Assembly: GCF_019355055.1 (NCBI RefSeq)
Contig: NZ_CP048411.1
Span: 2,131,001-2,195,000 of the forward strand
Source: Pseudomonas sp. MTM4
GTDB lineage: Bacteria; Pseudomonadota; Gammaproteobacteria; Pseudomonadales; Pseudomonadaceae
Length of the DNA stretch: 64,000 nucleotides
Direction of reading: 5' to 3'
Shown here: positions 1-8,296 of the stretch, one piece after another
How positions within the stretch are numbered: position 1 is the first letter of the stretch
How the letters are laid out: the number at the start of each line of letters is the position of its first letter
Translations under genes and position numbers: made by a program
Notes under the pieces: generated by a model
What the model was told of the DNA's origin: nothing
Database searches by the model: none
The model's input: the letters and a program-made list of their open reading frames with translations, nothing else

Positions 1-619
1 TACTGTCGAAGCCGCGCAATTCTTGTTTGCGCACGTTATAGATACGCTCACCCACGCGGTCGGCGCGGTGCAGCGTCAGTACCGCACCGGCCAGGGCTTC
101 GCTGTCGTCGTGCTCCGATTGCAGCGGCGCGATGTCGGCGAGGAACACGTCGCCCTTGATGGTCACCCGCAAGCCGTTGATGCGCGCTTTGTTCGCCCGC
201 ACCAACTCCGGCAGGTCGAAGTCCTCGGCGTAGCGCGACAGGCTCATGCCCGGCACCTCATCGACGCGCACGCCCAGCAACTGGGCAGCCGCGCGGTTCG
301 CCGCGACGATGGCGCCGGCCATGTCGATCGACAGTACCGGAAACTCCAGTGCGCCGAGCAGCGCATTGAGCTCCAGCGAATGCCGCTCGCTTGGCATCAG
401 GCCGACCTTGCGCACCTCGAACACGCCCTGCAGCGCCTCGATCTTCGGGCGCAACGCCTGCAGCTGAAGGTTCATCAGATTGGGGCAATGCAGGTAGACC
501 GCATTGCCATGCTCACCGCCCACCTCGCCGCGTGCGACGTTGATGCCGTAGTCGACCAGCAATTCGAGCATGTCTCGGAGGATACCGATGCGGTTCTGGC
601 AAAGAATCCTGATTCGCAT
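1..619 (-). CDS. phhR: TyrR/PhhR-type aromatic amino acid regulator (5' part, runs off the window)
   Basis: This is the N-terminal ~206 residues of a TyrR-family sigma54-type activator; the rest lies left of the window. The protein begins MRIRILCQNRIGILRDMLEL, an ACT-like ligand domain (about residues 1-70), followed by a PAS domain (about 80-190) with a segment typical of PhhR around VLSIDMAGAIVAANRAA. In Pseudomonas, PhhR senses phenylalanine and tyrosine and activates phhABC, hpd and related genes. The ATG at 619 follows an AAGGGACAGG Shine-Dalgarno. It diverges from phhA with a 260-bp promoter region between them that contains a TyrR-box-like palindrome. The family call is firm; the AAA+ and HTH domains cannot be checked here. 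Confidence 0.93.
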   Translation of the reverse strand, partial: MRIRILCQNRIGILRDMLELLVDYGINVARGEVGGEHGNAVYLHCPNLMNLQLQALRPKIEALQGVFEVRKVGLMPSERHSLELNALLGALEFPVLSIDMAGAIVAANRAAAQLLGVRVDEVPGMSLSRYAEDFDLPELVRANKARINGLRVTIKGDVFLADIAPLQSEHDDSEALAGAVLTLHRADRVGERIYNVRKQELRGFDS

Positions 620-733
620 GTGAACCTGTCCCTTTTCGTTTCGGCCGCAACTTTCTGCTGCTCGCTCTTGTTTGTCGTCAAGATTATTTGACAGTTCTGC
701 TGTTCGACAAGGCGATAGAGTAGTTAATGCGAC

Positions 734-759
734 GATTCGTAAGCGTTTCTTTACGAATC
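734..759. promoter_or_regulatory. PhhR/TyrR box-like palindrome in the phhR-phhA intergenic region
   Basis: A perfect inverted repeat (GATTCGTAA, 8-nt spacer, TTACGAATC) lies about 120 bp upstream of the phhA start. Its core, CGTAAG-N6-TTTACG at 738-755, matches 9 of 12 positions of the TyrR consensus TGTAAA-N6-TTTACA. Its place between phhR and phhA makes PhhR the obvious candidate ligand. Binding is inferred. Confidence 0.65.
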
Positions 760-879
760 ACCCGAACCATCCCATCAAGAGCATCTACCAAAGCACTTCC
801 ATACGCTGCGCTGCCGCTATCAGATGAAGGGCATCCAAAACAAAAAAGACTCAGGCGGCCACCCCGCTCAGGAGGTCAG

Positions 880-1665
880 ATGAAAACCACGAAGTACGTT
901 GCCCGAGAACCAGACGCGCACGGCCATATTCATTACCCCGACGCCGAACACGCCGTCTGGCAGACCCTGATCGAACGCCAGCTGAAGCTCCTCGACGGGC
1001 GCGCCTGTCAGGAATACCTGGACGGCATCGAGCAGCTTGCGCTGCCCCACGACCGAATTCCGCAGCTGGACGAGATAAACCGCGTCTTACAGGCGACCAC
1101 CGGCTGGCAGGTGGCGCGCGTGCCGGCGCTGATTCCTTTTCAGACCTTTTTCGAACTGCTGGCCAGCAAGCGCTTCCCCGTCGCGACCTTCATCCGCACG
1201 CCGGAAGAACTCGACTACCTGCAGGAGCCCGACATCTTTCATGAGATCTTCGGCCACTGCCCGCTGCTGACCAACCCCTGGTTTGCCGAATTCACCCACA
1301 CCTATGGCCAGCTCGGCCTCAAGGCCAACAAGGAAGAGCGTGTCTACCTAGCGCGGCTGTACTGGATGACCATCGAGTTCGGCCTGGTTGAAACGCCAGC
1401 CGGCCAGCGCATCTACGGTGGGGGCATCCTGTCCTCGCCGAAGGAGACGCTCTACTGCCTCTCCGACGAACCCGAGCATCAGGTGTTCAACGTGGTCGAA
1501 GCCATGCGCACGCCCTATCGCATCGACATCCTGCAACCTGTGTATTTCGTCCTGCCGGAGCTGAGAAGGCTGTTCGACGTCGCCCATGAAGACATCATGG
1601 GCCATGTGCGCACCGCCATGCAGCTGGGCCTACACCAGCCGAAATTTCCGCCGAAAGCGGCATGA
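880..1665 (+). CDS. phhA: Phenylalanine 4-hydroxylase
   Basis: The 261-residue protein is a bacterial-type, catalytic-domain-only phenylalanine hydroxylase, which converts phenylalanine to tyrosine using tetrahydropterin, O2 and non-heme iron in the cytoplasm. The iron ligands are visible: H121 and H126 in HEIFGHCP and E166 in YWMTIEFG. The length matches pseudomonad PhhA (about 262 residues). The ATG at 880 was chosen because of the GGAGGT Shine-Dalgarno at 871-876 and the family-typical N-terminus MKTTKYVARE; the longer upstream reading has no ribosome site. An AACAAAAA stretch at 839-846 resembles a Crc CA motif but lies some 30 nt from the start. phhB and phhC follow on the same strand, and PhhR probably activates all three. 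Confidence 0.97.
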   Translation: MKTTKYVAREPDAHGHIHYPDAEHAVWQTLIERQLKLLDGRACQEYLDGIEQLALPHDRIPQLDEINRVLQATTGWQVARVPALIPFQTFFELLASKRFPVATFIRTPEELDYLQEPDIFHEIFGHCPLLTNPWFAEFTHTYGQLGLKANKEERVYLARLYWMTIEFGLVETPAGQRIYGGGILSSPKETLYCLSDEPEHQVFNVVEAMRTPYRIDILQPVYFVLPELRRLFDVAHEDIMGHVRTAMQLGLHQPKFPPKAA

Positions 1666-1686
1666 CGTGAACCGCACGGCGTAATC

Positions 1687-1755
1687 GTAGGGTGGGCTTT
1701 AGCCCACCAATGCCACATCTGGGCTAAAAAACGGTGGGCTGAAGCCCACGCTACG
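1687..1755. repeat. REP doublet (REPIN-like), GTAGGGTGGGC family
   Basis: Two inverted copies of a GTAGGGTGGGCTTTAGCCC-type palindrome (1687-1708 and 1733-1755) flank a short spacer in the phhA-phhB gap. Each copy is itself an imperfect hairpin. Copies recur at 13719, 15181, 18076 and 39063. This is the arrangement of REPINs, which are moved by RAYT transposases; no RAYT gene is in the window. The element may also form the 3' end structure of phhA mRNA. Confidence 0.85.
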
Positions 1756-1806
1756 CGTCCACCTACAAGCCCAGACCATTAACAACGAACAACACAAGGA
1801 CCGACC

Positions 1807-2163
1807 ATGACCGCCCTCACCCAAGCCCACTGCGAAGCCTGCCGCGCCGACGCGCCCAAGGTATCCGATGACGAGCTGGCCGAACTGATCAAGCAGATCC
1901 CGGATTGGAACATTGAAACCCGCGACGGCCACATGGAGCTGGAGAAGGTCTTCGCGTTCAAGAACTTCAAGCACGCCCTGGCCTTCACCAATGCCGTCGG
2001 CGAGATCGCCGAGGCCGAGGGCCATCATCCCGGTCTGCTCACCGAGTGGGGCAAGGTCACCGTGACCTGGTGGAGCCACTCGATCAAAGGCTTGCACCGC
2101 AACGACTTCATCATGGCCGCGCGCACCGATGAGGTAGCCAAGACAGCCGAGGGCCGCAAGTGA
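1807..2163 (+). CDS. phhB: Pterin-4a-carbinolamine dehydratase
   Basis: This 118-residue protein dehydrates 4a-hydroxytetrahydrobiopterin formed by PhhA, so that the pterin cofactor can be recycled. The PCD signature is present: the His pair at about 73-74 in EGHHP, then [11 protein letters not shown] with H91. The ATG at 1807 follows an AAGGA Shine-Dalgarno. A CA-rich leader (AACAACGAACAAC) precedes it and is close to, but does not exactly match, a Crc motif. The stop codon overlaps the GTG start of phhC, which suggests translational coupling. The REP doublet separates it from phhA by 141 bp. Confidence 0.97.
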   Translation: MTALTQAHCEACRADAPKVSDDELAELIKQIPDWNIETRDGHMELEKVFAFKNFKHALAFTNAVGEIAEAEGHHPGLLTEWGKVTVTWWSHSIKGLHRNDFIMAARTDEVAKTAEGRK

Positions 2164-3359
2164 AACAGTTCAGCGACGTGGCGCGGGTCCCCGGCGACCC
2201 GATTCTCGGTCTGCTCGATGCCTACCGTGCCGACCCGAACCCGGCCAAGCTCGACCTGGGCGTTGGCGTCTACAAGGACGCCCTGGGCCTGACGCCGATC
2301 CCCAAGGCGGTGAAGCTGGCAGAGCAGCGGCTGATCGACAGCGAGCAGACCAAGAGCTACATCGGTGGCCATGGCGATCCTCTGTTTGGCGAGCAGCTTC
2401 TGCGTCTGGTCCTGGGCGAAGGCTCGCCAGCCCTGGTTGAGAACCGGGCCGGCTGTACCCAGACGCCCGGCGGTACCGGCGCGCTGCGGCTGGTGGGCGA
2501 TTTCATCGCCAAATGCCTGCCGGGCCGTAGCCTCTGGCTCAGCGACCCGACCTGGCCAATCCATGAAACTCTGTTCGCAGCGGCCCAGCTAAAGGTCGAG
2601 CACTATCCCTATGTGAACGAGCAGAACCGGCTGGACGTGCCGGCCATGCTCGCCGCGCTGGAGCAGATTCCCAGCGGCGACGTGGTGCTGCTGCACGCTT
2701 GCTGCCACAACCCCACCGGCTACGACCTGAGCCAGGACGACTGGCGTCAGGTGTTGGAAATCGTTCGCAAGCGTGAGCTGTTGCCGCTGTTCGACTTCGC
2801 TTACCAGGGTTTCGGCGACGGGCTGAACGAGGACGCCTGGGCCGTAAGGCTGTTCGTCGACGCGTTGCCGGAAGTGCTGATCACCAGCTCATGCTCGAAG
2901 AACTTCGGCCTGTATCGCGAACGCACCGGCGCACTAATAGTGGTCACGGCGGACGGCGACTCGCTGATCGACGTACGCAGCCAGTTCGCCTCGGTGGCGC
3001 GCAATCTCTGGTCGACACCACCGTCTCATGGCGCGGCCGTCGTGGCGACGATTCTGGCCAATAGCGAGTTGCGCCAGCTCTGGGAACAGGAAGTCGCCGC
3101 CAAGCGCGAGCGCATCGCCGGCTTGCGCCAGGGTCTAGTGGGAGCGCTGCAACCGCACGGTCTGGCCGAACGCTTCGCGCATATCGCTCGGCAGCGGGGG
3201 ATGTTCTCCTACACCGGCCTGACCGCCGCGCAAGTGCTGCGCCTGCGCATCGATGACTCGGTGTATCTGGTGGAAAGCGGCCGCGCCAATATTGCCGGAC
3301 TGGATGCCGCGAGGCTGGATCAGCTGGCCGCAGCCATTGCGCGGGTAGTTTCAGACTGA
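2160..3359 (+). CDS. phhC: Aromatic amino acid aminotransferase
   Basis: The 399-residue protein is a class I PLP aminotransferase of the aspartate/aromatic type. It should transaminate tyrosine to 4-hydroxyphenylpyruvate, the substrate of Hpd encoded at 13833-14930. Family marks include the N-terminal [14 protein letters not shown] segment, [13 protein letters not shown] and the PLP-binding lysine (about K247) in [15 protein letters not shown]. The GTG start overlaps the phhB stop (GTGA), which fixes the start. Position in the phh operon favours the PhhC name; sequence alone cannot exclude an aspartate preference. Confidence 0.92.
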   Translation: MKQFSDVARVPGDPILGLLDAYRADPNPAKLDLGVGVYKDALGLTPIPKAVKLAEQRLIDSEQTKSYIGGHGDPLFGEQLLRLVLGEGSPALVENRAGCTQTPGGTGALRLVGDFIAKCLPGRSLWLSDPTWPIHETLFAAAQLKVEHYPYVNEQNRLDVPAMLAALEQIPSGDVVLLHACCHNPTGYDLSQDDWRQVLEIVRKRELLPLFDFAYQGFGDGLNEDAWAVRLFVDALPEVLITSSCSKNFGLYRERTGALIVVTADGDSLIDVRSQFASVARNLWSTPPSHGAAVVATILANSELRQLWEQEVAAKRERIAGLRQGLVGALQPHGLAERFAHIARQRGMFSYTGLTAAQVLRLRIDDSVYLVESGRANIAGLDAARLDQLAAAIARVVSD

Positions 3360-3405
3360 GCCCAGCCACGGTGGAATGGGTGGGCGTCGGATGATGCCGT
3401 CGGAC

Positions 3406-3626
3406 GTCGGATTACGCCTCCGGCTAATCCAACCTACGTTGACGGGGCGTCGCGAGTGCTCTGTAGGATGAAATCGCCGAAGGCGCTACCGTCGCTTGCT
3501 GCCCCGACGATGCACGCGGCCGTCGGATTTCTTTCCTGCCGAGCTTCGGATTACGCCTACGGCTAATTCGACCTACGTTGACGGAGCATTGTGGGCTGAA
3601 GCGCAACGTCGCCCGGCCCACCTACA
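3406..3626. repeat. Cluster of REP-type palindromes in the phhC-EAL intergenic gap
   Basis: The 438-bp gap 3360-3797 contains no gene. It holds two copies of a GTCGGATTACGCC(T)CCGGCTAATCC-type palindrome ending in AACCTACGTTGACGG (3406-3438 and 3545-3577) and a degenerate GTGGGCTGAAGC...GCCCGGCCCACCTAC copy at 3591-3626 of the other REP family. The two 33-bp palindromes are same-oriented. The rest (3627-3797) should include the promoter of the EAL gene, but no clear box stands out. Confidence 0.75.
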
Positions 3627-3797
3627 GCTCACCGTTTTCAAAACACGGGTACCGCTGTAAAAAGACGAACGCCATCAATTCGCCAGCGCACCGCACTGAT
3701 GCTTGTCGTAACATGGGTCGCCCGGCGATGAGCGGAGTCCAGCGTCAGTAAACGCGGCCGCTAATGTCACTCAACACGTCCGACAGCGAGCGCGCCC

Positions 3798-4607
3798 ATG
3801 ATTCAACATGACGCCAGTAACCCAGCCCCTTCTTCCTATTCCTGCCATTCGGCCGAGGAACACGGCGGTTGCCCCAGCTGCGCCAGCGGCGAGCGCCTTG
3901 GCTTTCGCTTCAGCTACGCCTATCAGCCGATCGTTGATCTCCAGGCGCGCGAAATCTTTGCCCATGAAGCGCTGGTCCGAGGTGTCAACGGCGAACCGGC
4001 ACCCAGCGTGCTGTCGCAGGTCACCGACGAAAATCGCTTCCGCTTCGATCAGGCCTGTCGCGTGAAAGCGATCAAGACCGCCGCCAAGCTCGACATGCGC
4101 AGCCGGCTATCGATCAATTTCATGCCCAACGCCATCTATCGTCCGGAGCTGTGCATCCGCTCGACGCTCGAAGCGGCGCGCGTGCATGACTTCCCGGTGG
4201 AGCGGATCATCTTCGAAACCATTGAGGGCGAGCGCATCAGCGACGCGAAATGGCTGGCCGAAGTGTTTCGTGAATATCAACGCATCGGCTTTCTCACCGC
4301 CATCGACGATTTCGGCGCCGGCTTCGCCGGGCTCAACCTGCTCGCAGACTTCCAGCCGGACATCATCAAGCTGGACATGGATCTGATTCGTGGCATCGAC
4401 CAGAGCCGTGCGCGTCAGGCGATCGTCAGAGCAACAGTCGGGATGTGTCAGGAGCTGAGCATCGCCGTGATCGCCGAAGGCGTGGAAACCCTTGATGAAT
4501 GCAGCGCTCTGCACGATCTGGGCATCAACTTGATGCAGGGGTATCTGTTCAGCAAACCGCTATTCGAGGCATGCGGCCAGGCCGAAACGCTGGCGTGGCC
4601 GGGCTGA
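3798..4607 (+). CDS. Stand-alone EAL-domain c-di-GMP phosphodiesterase
   Basis: The 269-residue soluble protein is almost entirely an EAL domain, which hydrolyses cyclic di-GMP. The catalytic set looks intact: E57-A58-L59 in HEALVRG, the Asn in NFMPNA, FETIEG, the IDDFGAGFAG metal-binding pair, KLDMDLI, AEGVET and the Gln in QGYLFS. There is no GGDEF, PAS or membrane segment. The N-terminus is unusual for its Cys content (C16, C25, C28, including CPSC) ahead of the domain, which could bind a metal or sense redox. It is an orphan between REP sequences and a convergent AraC gene. The start lacks a strong Shine-Dalgarno. Confidence 0.9.
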   Translation: MIQHDASNPAPSSYSCHSAEEHGGCPSCASGERLGFRFSYAYQPIVDLQAREIFAHEALVRGVNGEPAPSVLSQVTDENRFRFDQACRVKAIKTAAKLDMRSRLSINFMPNAIYRPELCIRSTLEAARVHDFPVERIIFETIEGERISDAKWLAEVFREYQRIGFLTAIDDFGAGFAGLNLLADFQPDIIKLDMDLIRGIDQSRARQAIVRATVGMCQELSIAVIAEGVETLDECSALHDLGINLMQGYLFSKPLFEACGQAETLAWPG

Positions 4608-4646
4608 CGGGAACGCCGCTCGCCCCGCCCCACCTAGTTCGCTGCC

Positions 4647-5600
4647 TCAAATCCTCGCGCGCACCTGCCTCGGGCTGATGCCGAACTGTCGCTTGAACGC
4701 CGTGGCGAAGTTGGCCGGGCTGTTGTAACCCGCGCGCCAGGCGGCTTCGTTGACACTGACGCCGTCGCGCTCCAGCGCTTGACGCGCCTGCAGCAGCCGC
4801 CGTGCGCGTTGGTATTCAAACACGGTCATGCCATGCAGCGTGCGGAACTGACGTTGCAGGGTATTGGCGTTAACACCGATTTCCCGCGCGATGCGCTCCA
4901 GCGTCCAGTCATCTGCCGCACCGCTATCGAGCAGCTCGGTAAGCCGCTGCACGCGCACATGCTCATGTGGGCGCAGACCGACGCTAGGTGCTCGCTCGTC
5001 AAGACTGCCCAACGCCTCGCAGGCGATATCCAGCGCGCGGCTTTCCAGATACAGACGTTGCAGCAGCGGATCGTAGTCGGGCGGATTGAGCATCTGCTCG
5101 GCCAGGGTCAGCAGGCGCGCCGAGGGCTGCCACACCTGCGGCGCCAAGTGGCTTTGCATGAAGCGATGCACCGAGCTGCCAGCCTCGCCGCCGGCAGCCT
5201 CGAACCACTCGGGCGACAGGCTGACCACCAGCTTGCGGATATGCCGGCCGCGCCGGGCCTGGCGACGGAACAGCACCGGCTCGTTCATCGCCAGTGCAAT
5301 CCCCTCGGGACTGCGACACCGGCCCGGCTGGCCAAAGGTGAGCGACAAGTCACCGTAGTTGACCTCGCTCTGCCCATCGAGAAAGAGCACGAACGACAGG
5401 CGCGGGCCGACGACGTTTTCCGTGACGAAGTCCTGCAGCTCCTCGTAGTCGGACCAGTGCAGCGACAGCCCGTCGCGCAACTGCAGCCAGCCCACCCGAC
5501 CATAGAACAGGCGATCGTCGTCAGGCCTCGCCAGACGCAAGCCCGGCTGGCTCGTGAGTGGCAACTCGTCGCGTCGGATGAGGTGATCAGGCTGCTGCAT
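4647..5600 (-). CDS. AraC-family regulator, PchR-like, of the siderophore receptor cluster
   Basis: The 317-residue protein ends in a two-HTH AraC domain (about residues 215-317) with LERIAREIGVNANTLQRQF and SPANFATAFKRQFGISP. The N-terminal half is PchR-like. PchR-type regulators bind an incoming ferri-siderophore and activate the receptor gene. It is divergent from the TonB receptor gene, with a Fur box between, which supports that role. The ATG at 5600 (MQQPDHLIRR) is the first plausible start; the much longer open frame upstream is antisense to the receptor gene and has no start signal. The siderophore itself is not identifiable. Confidence 0.88.
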   Translation of the reverse strand: MQQPDHLIRRDELPLTSQPGLRLARPDDDRLFYGRVGWLQLRDGLSLHWSDYEELQDFVTENVVGPRLSFVLFLDGQSEVNYGDLSLTFGQPGRCRSPEGIALAMNEPVLFRRQARRGRHIRKLVVSLSPEWFEAAGGEAGSSVHRFMQSHLAPQVWQPSARLLTLAEQMLNPPDYDPLLQRLYLESRALDIACEALGSLDERAPSVGLRPHEHVRVQRLTELLDSGAADDWTLERIAREIGVNANTLQRQFRTLHGMTVFEYQRARRLLQARQALERDGVSVNEAAWRAGYNSPANFATAFKRQFGISPRQVRARI

Positions 5601-5701
5601 GGCGCATATCCCCGGCAATGGCAGATCGCAAAGCAAATGTTCGTTCGCGCAAAGGTTCTGTCCACAGCGCGGTGGCAGACTACGCGCCGTTACATCTTGA
5701 T

Positions 5702-5720
5702 GCAAATCATTATCATTAAG
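5702..5720. promoter_or_regulatory. Fur box
   Basis: The reverse complement, CTTAATGATAATGATTTGC, matches 14 of 19 positions of the Fur consensus GATAATGATAATCATTATC. It lies 55 bp upstream of the TonB receptor start and 100 bp upstream of the divergent AraC gene, so it could control both. Confidence 0.75.
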
Positions 5721-5774
5721 TGAAGCCAAGGGGCAGCCACCAATCTGCCCACCGCTCGCGACAGGAGCCGCCGC

Positions 5775-7925
5775 ATGGACAGAACCACCCGCCCCTTCCG
5801 TCTTACCCATCATTCTCGGCGCTGGCTGCTGGTCGGCCTGCTCGCGCCCTTTCCGCTGAGCGCTCTGGCCCAGGGCGTCGCGCCGCAGGACGAGCCGGTC
5901 CAGCTGGAGAGCATCACGGTCGAGGGCAACCGCTTGTATGACATGCCGTCCTCGGAGCAGAGCGGGGGCTATACGGTGCCGGCTGCCACCGTCGGCACCA
6001 AGACGCCAGCCGAACTGCGCGACATTCCGCAGTCGATCACCGTCTACACCAGCGATTACATCCGCGACCGTCAGTTCGTTAACCTCGATGATCTGGCCAA
6101 GTACACCGCCGGCCTGCGCACCCTGACCAACGACAGCGGCCGCTCCTCGATCTATGCACGCGGCTACGAGTACGACGAATTCAACATCGACGGCCTGCCC
6201 GCGCCCATGGCCAGCATCAACGGCACGCTGCCGTCGCTGTCGCCGTTCGACCGGGTGGAAATCATGCGCGGCCCGTCCGGGCTGTTCAGCAGCACCAGCG
6301 AGATGGGCGGCATCGTCAACATGGTCCGCAAGCGCCCGACCGCCGAATTCCAGGGCAGCCTGACCGGACGCTACGGCACCTGGGACCAGAACTATCAGGA
6401 AGCCGACTTCGCCGGACCGCTCGATGAGGAAGGCCGCGTACGTGGCCGCGTGGTCGCCTCGCGCGCCGACACCAACGGCGAGGTGGACTACAACGAGAAC
6501 ACCAGCGAGAGCTTCTATGGCGCGCTGGATGTAGATCTCTCCGATGCCACCACGCTGTCCCTCGGGCTGATCCACCAGACCAAGGACATCCTGCCGCACA
6601 ACGGCTACCCCGCCGCCACCGACGGCAGTCTCCAGAACTTCAGTCGCTCCACCTACTTCGGTGCCGACTGGGGCGATTTCGATAGCCGCAGCACCGATGC
6701 CGTCGCCGAGCTGACCCACCGCTTCGACAACGGCGGCTACGGCCGCGTCGCCGTGCGCGGATCCAAACGGGCCACCGACTACCTCTATGCCTTCACCGGA
6801 CGCAACGCCACCACGGGCGTGACCAACCTCTCCTACACCGCACGCGACTTGGAGCAGGACACCCTCGCGGTGGACGCCAACTACAGCCAGCCGTTCGAAC
6901 TGCTGGGCCAGGTCTCAGAATTCGTCGTCGGCACCGATTTCAAACGCTACGAGACCGAATACGCCGATGCCCGCGGCAACCTTGGCGGTATCGACGTCGA
7001 CACCTATCACCCAAGCGACAAGCCGAGGCCGAACATCACCTTCGGCACGCCGACCGAGACCGAGGAACGCGAAGCCGGGCTCTACGCCAAGCTGACCTTC
7101 CGCCCCGTCGAGCGCCTGGCGCTGATTGGCGGCGCTCGCGTGAGTAGCTTCACGGGTGAGAACAGCACGGCCGATCACGACACCAAGGAAAGCGGCAATG
7201 TCACCCCCTACGGCGGTCTGGTGTTCGACCTCGATGCGCAACACTCGCTGTACGCCAGCTATTCGCAAGTGTTCAAGCCGCAGACCGAGACCGATGCCGG
7301 CGGACGCATCATCGAGCCACGCGAAGGTGAGCAATACGAGGTAGGCATCAAGGGCAGCTACTACGGTGGCGACCTGAACGCGCGGATCACCGCCTTCCAG
7401 CTCACCGACGAGAATCGCGCCACTGGTGCCATCGACGACTTCGGCGTGCCCATCGGCGGCGTGTACGAGGCCAGCGGCAAGACCCGCATCCGCGGCGGCG
7501 AATTCGAAGTCAGCGGTTACCTGACGCCTGATTGGGAGGTGCTGGCCGGCTACACCTACATGAAGACCGAGAATCTGTCCGGCGACGAGAATGCGCTGTT
7601 CGCTCTGATGCCTCGCCACCAGGCCTCACTATGGACCAAGTACACGCTACCCGGCGGCACTCTGCGCGGCCTGGGCATCGGCGCCGGAGTCAGCGCCATG
7701 AGCGACTTTCACATCGAACGCGCCGGCAGCCCGCGGTTGAGCGCACCCGGCTATGCGGTGGTCGATGCCAAGCTGTCCTACCCGATCACCGAGAAGCTGA
7801 CCGCCACCTTCGACGCCAACAACCTGCTGGACCGCAAATATTATTCGCGGGTCGGCAGCGTCGGTACCTTCAATTTCTACGGCCCGTCACGCAATTTCGT
7901 CGTCGGTGCCCGCTACGAGTTTTAA
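5775..7925 (+). CDS. TonB-dependent ferri-siderophore receptor
   Basis: This 716-residue outer-membrane protein resembles the FhuE/FpvA class. It has a signal peptide (about 1-33, cleaving near SALAQ), a TonB-box-like LESITVEGN stretch, a plug domain (about 70-190; DIPQSITVYTSDYIRDRQ and MRGPSGLFSS) and a 22-strand barrel ending in the C-terminal GARYEF with terminal Phe. It has no extra N-terminal signalling domain of the FpvA transducer type, consistent with AraC rather than sigma/anti-sigma control. An AGGAG Shine-Dalgarno precedes the ATG. Receptor, DUF2218 and esterase genes follow in order. The substrate is unknown; hydroxamate or mixed-type ferric siderophores fit the class. Confidence 0.93.
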   Translation: MDRTTRPFRLTHHSRRWLLVGLLAPFPLSALAQGVAPQDEPVQLESITVEGNRLYDMPSSEQSGGYTVPAATVGTKTPAELRDIPQSITVYTSDYIRDRQFVNLDDLAKYTAGLRTLTNDSGRSSIYARGYEYDEFNIDGLPAPMASINGTLPSLSPFDRVEIMRGPSGLFSSTSEMGGIVNMVRKRPTAEFQGSLTGRYGTWDQNYQEADFAGPLDEEGRVRGRVVASRADTNGEVDYNENTSESFYGALDVDLSDATTLSLGLIHQTKDILPHNGYPAATDGSLQNFSRSTYFGADWGDFDSRSTDAVAELTHRFDNGGYGRVAVRGSKRATDYLYAFTGRNATTGVTNLSYTARDLEQDTLAVDANYSQPFELLGQVSEFVVGTDFKRYETEYADARGNLGGIDVDTYHPSDKPRPNITFGTPTETEEREAGLYAKLTFRPVERLALIGGARVSSFTGENSTADHDTKESGNVTPYGGLVFDLDAQHSLYASYSQVFKPQTETDAGGRIIEPREGEQYEVGIKGSYYGGDLNARITAFQLTDENRATGAIDDFGVPIGGVYEASGKTRIRGGEFEVSGYLTPDWEVLAGYTYMKTENLSGDENALFALMPRHQASLWTKYTLPGGTLRGLGIGAGVSAMSDFHIERAGSPRLSAPGYAVVDAKLSYPITEKLTATFDANNLLDRKYYSRVGSVGTFNFYGPSRNFVVGARYEF

Positions 7926-7981
7926 TCCGCCCGAGCCGTCGGCGTCCTATGGATGTTGGCGGCTTCGCCATGGAGAACGCC

Positions 7982-8296
7982 ATGTCTCAGTTTCACGCCG
8001 TAGTCCCCACACCACGCGCCGCGCGCAATATGACCCGCCTGTGCAAACACTTCGCCCACAAGGGTGACGTGCGCTTCGACGAGGCCCGCGCAGAGATCGA
8101 TTTCGCCTTCGGCAACTGCCAGATGCGCGCCGAAGCCGACCGTTTGCTGATCGATTGTCAGGCCGAGCCCGGCGATGCCGAAAAACGCCTGCGCTTCGTC
8201 ATCGCCGATCACCTCCAGCGCTTCTCCGGCGAGGAAGCGCTGCTGGTCGACTGGCAGCAGGGAGCCCTGCCACCAGCGGATGGAGTGGTGCCATGA
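7982..8296 (+). CDS. DUF2218 family protein
   Basis: The 104-residue cytoplasmic-looking protein matches DUF2218: an N-terminal ARNMTRLCKHFAHK segment, a central FAFGNCQMRAEADRLLIDC strand region and a terminal VIADHLQRFSGEE...VDWQ block. The biochemical role of this family is unknown, but members often sit beside siderophore receptor genes. I chose the ATG at 7982 because GGAG lies 7 nt upstream; an in-frame ATG at 7970 is possible. Its stop overlaps the esterase start (ATGA), so both are probably co-translated. The His and Cys residues make metal binding worth considering, but that is inference. Confidence 0.85.
   Translation: MSQFHAVVPTPRAARNMTRLCKHFAHKGDVRFDEARAEIDFAFGNCQMRAEADRLLIDCQAEPGDAEKRLRFVIADHLQRFSGEEALLVDWQQGALPPADGVVP

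Noticed and set aside
5601..6719. Upstream extension of the AraC-family gene into the TonB receptor gene
   Set aside because: The extension is antisense to the receptor gene and crosses the Fur box promoter region; the PchR-like protein begins properly at 5600.
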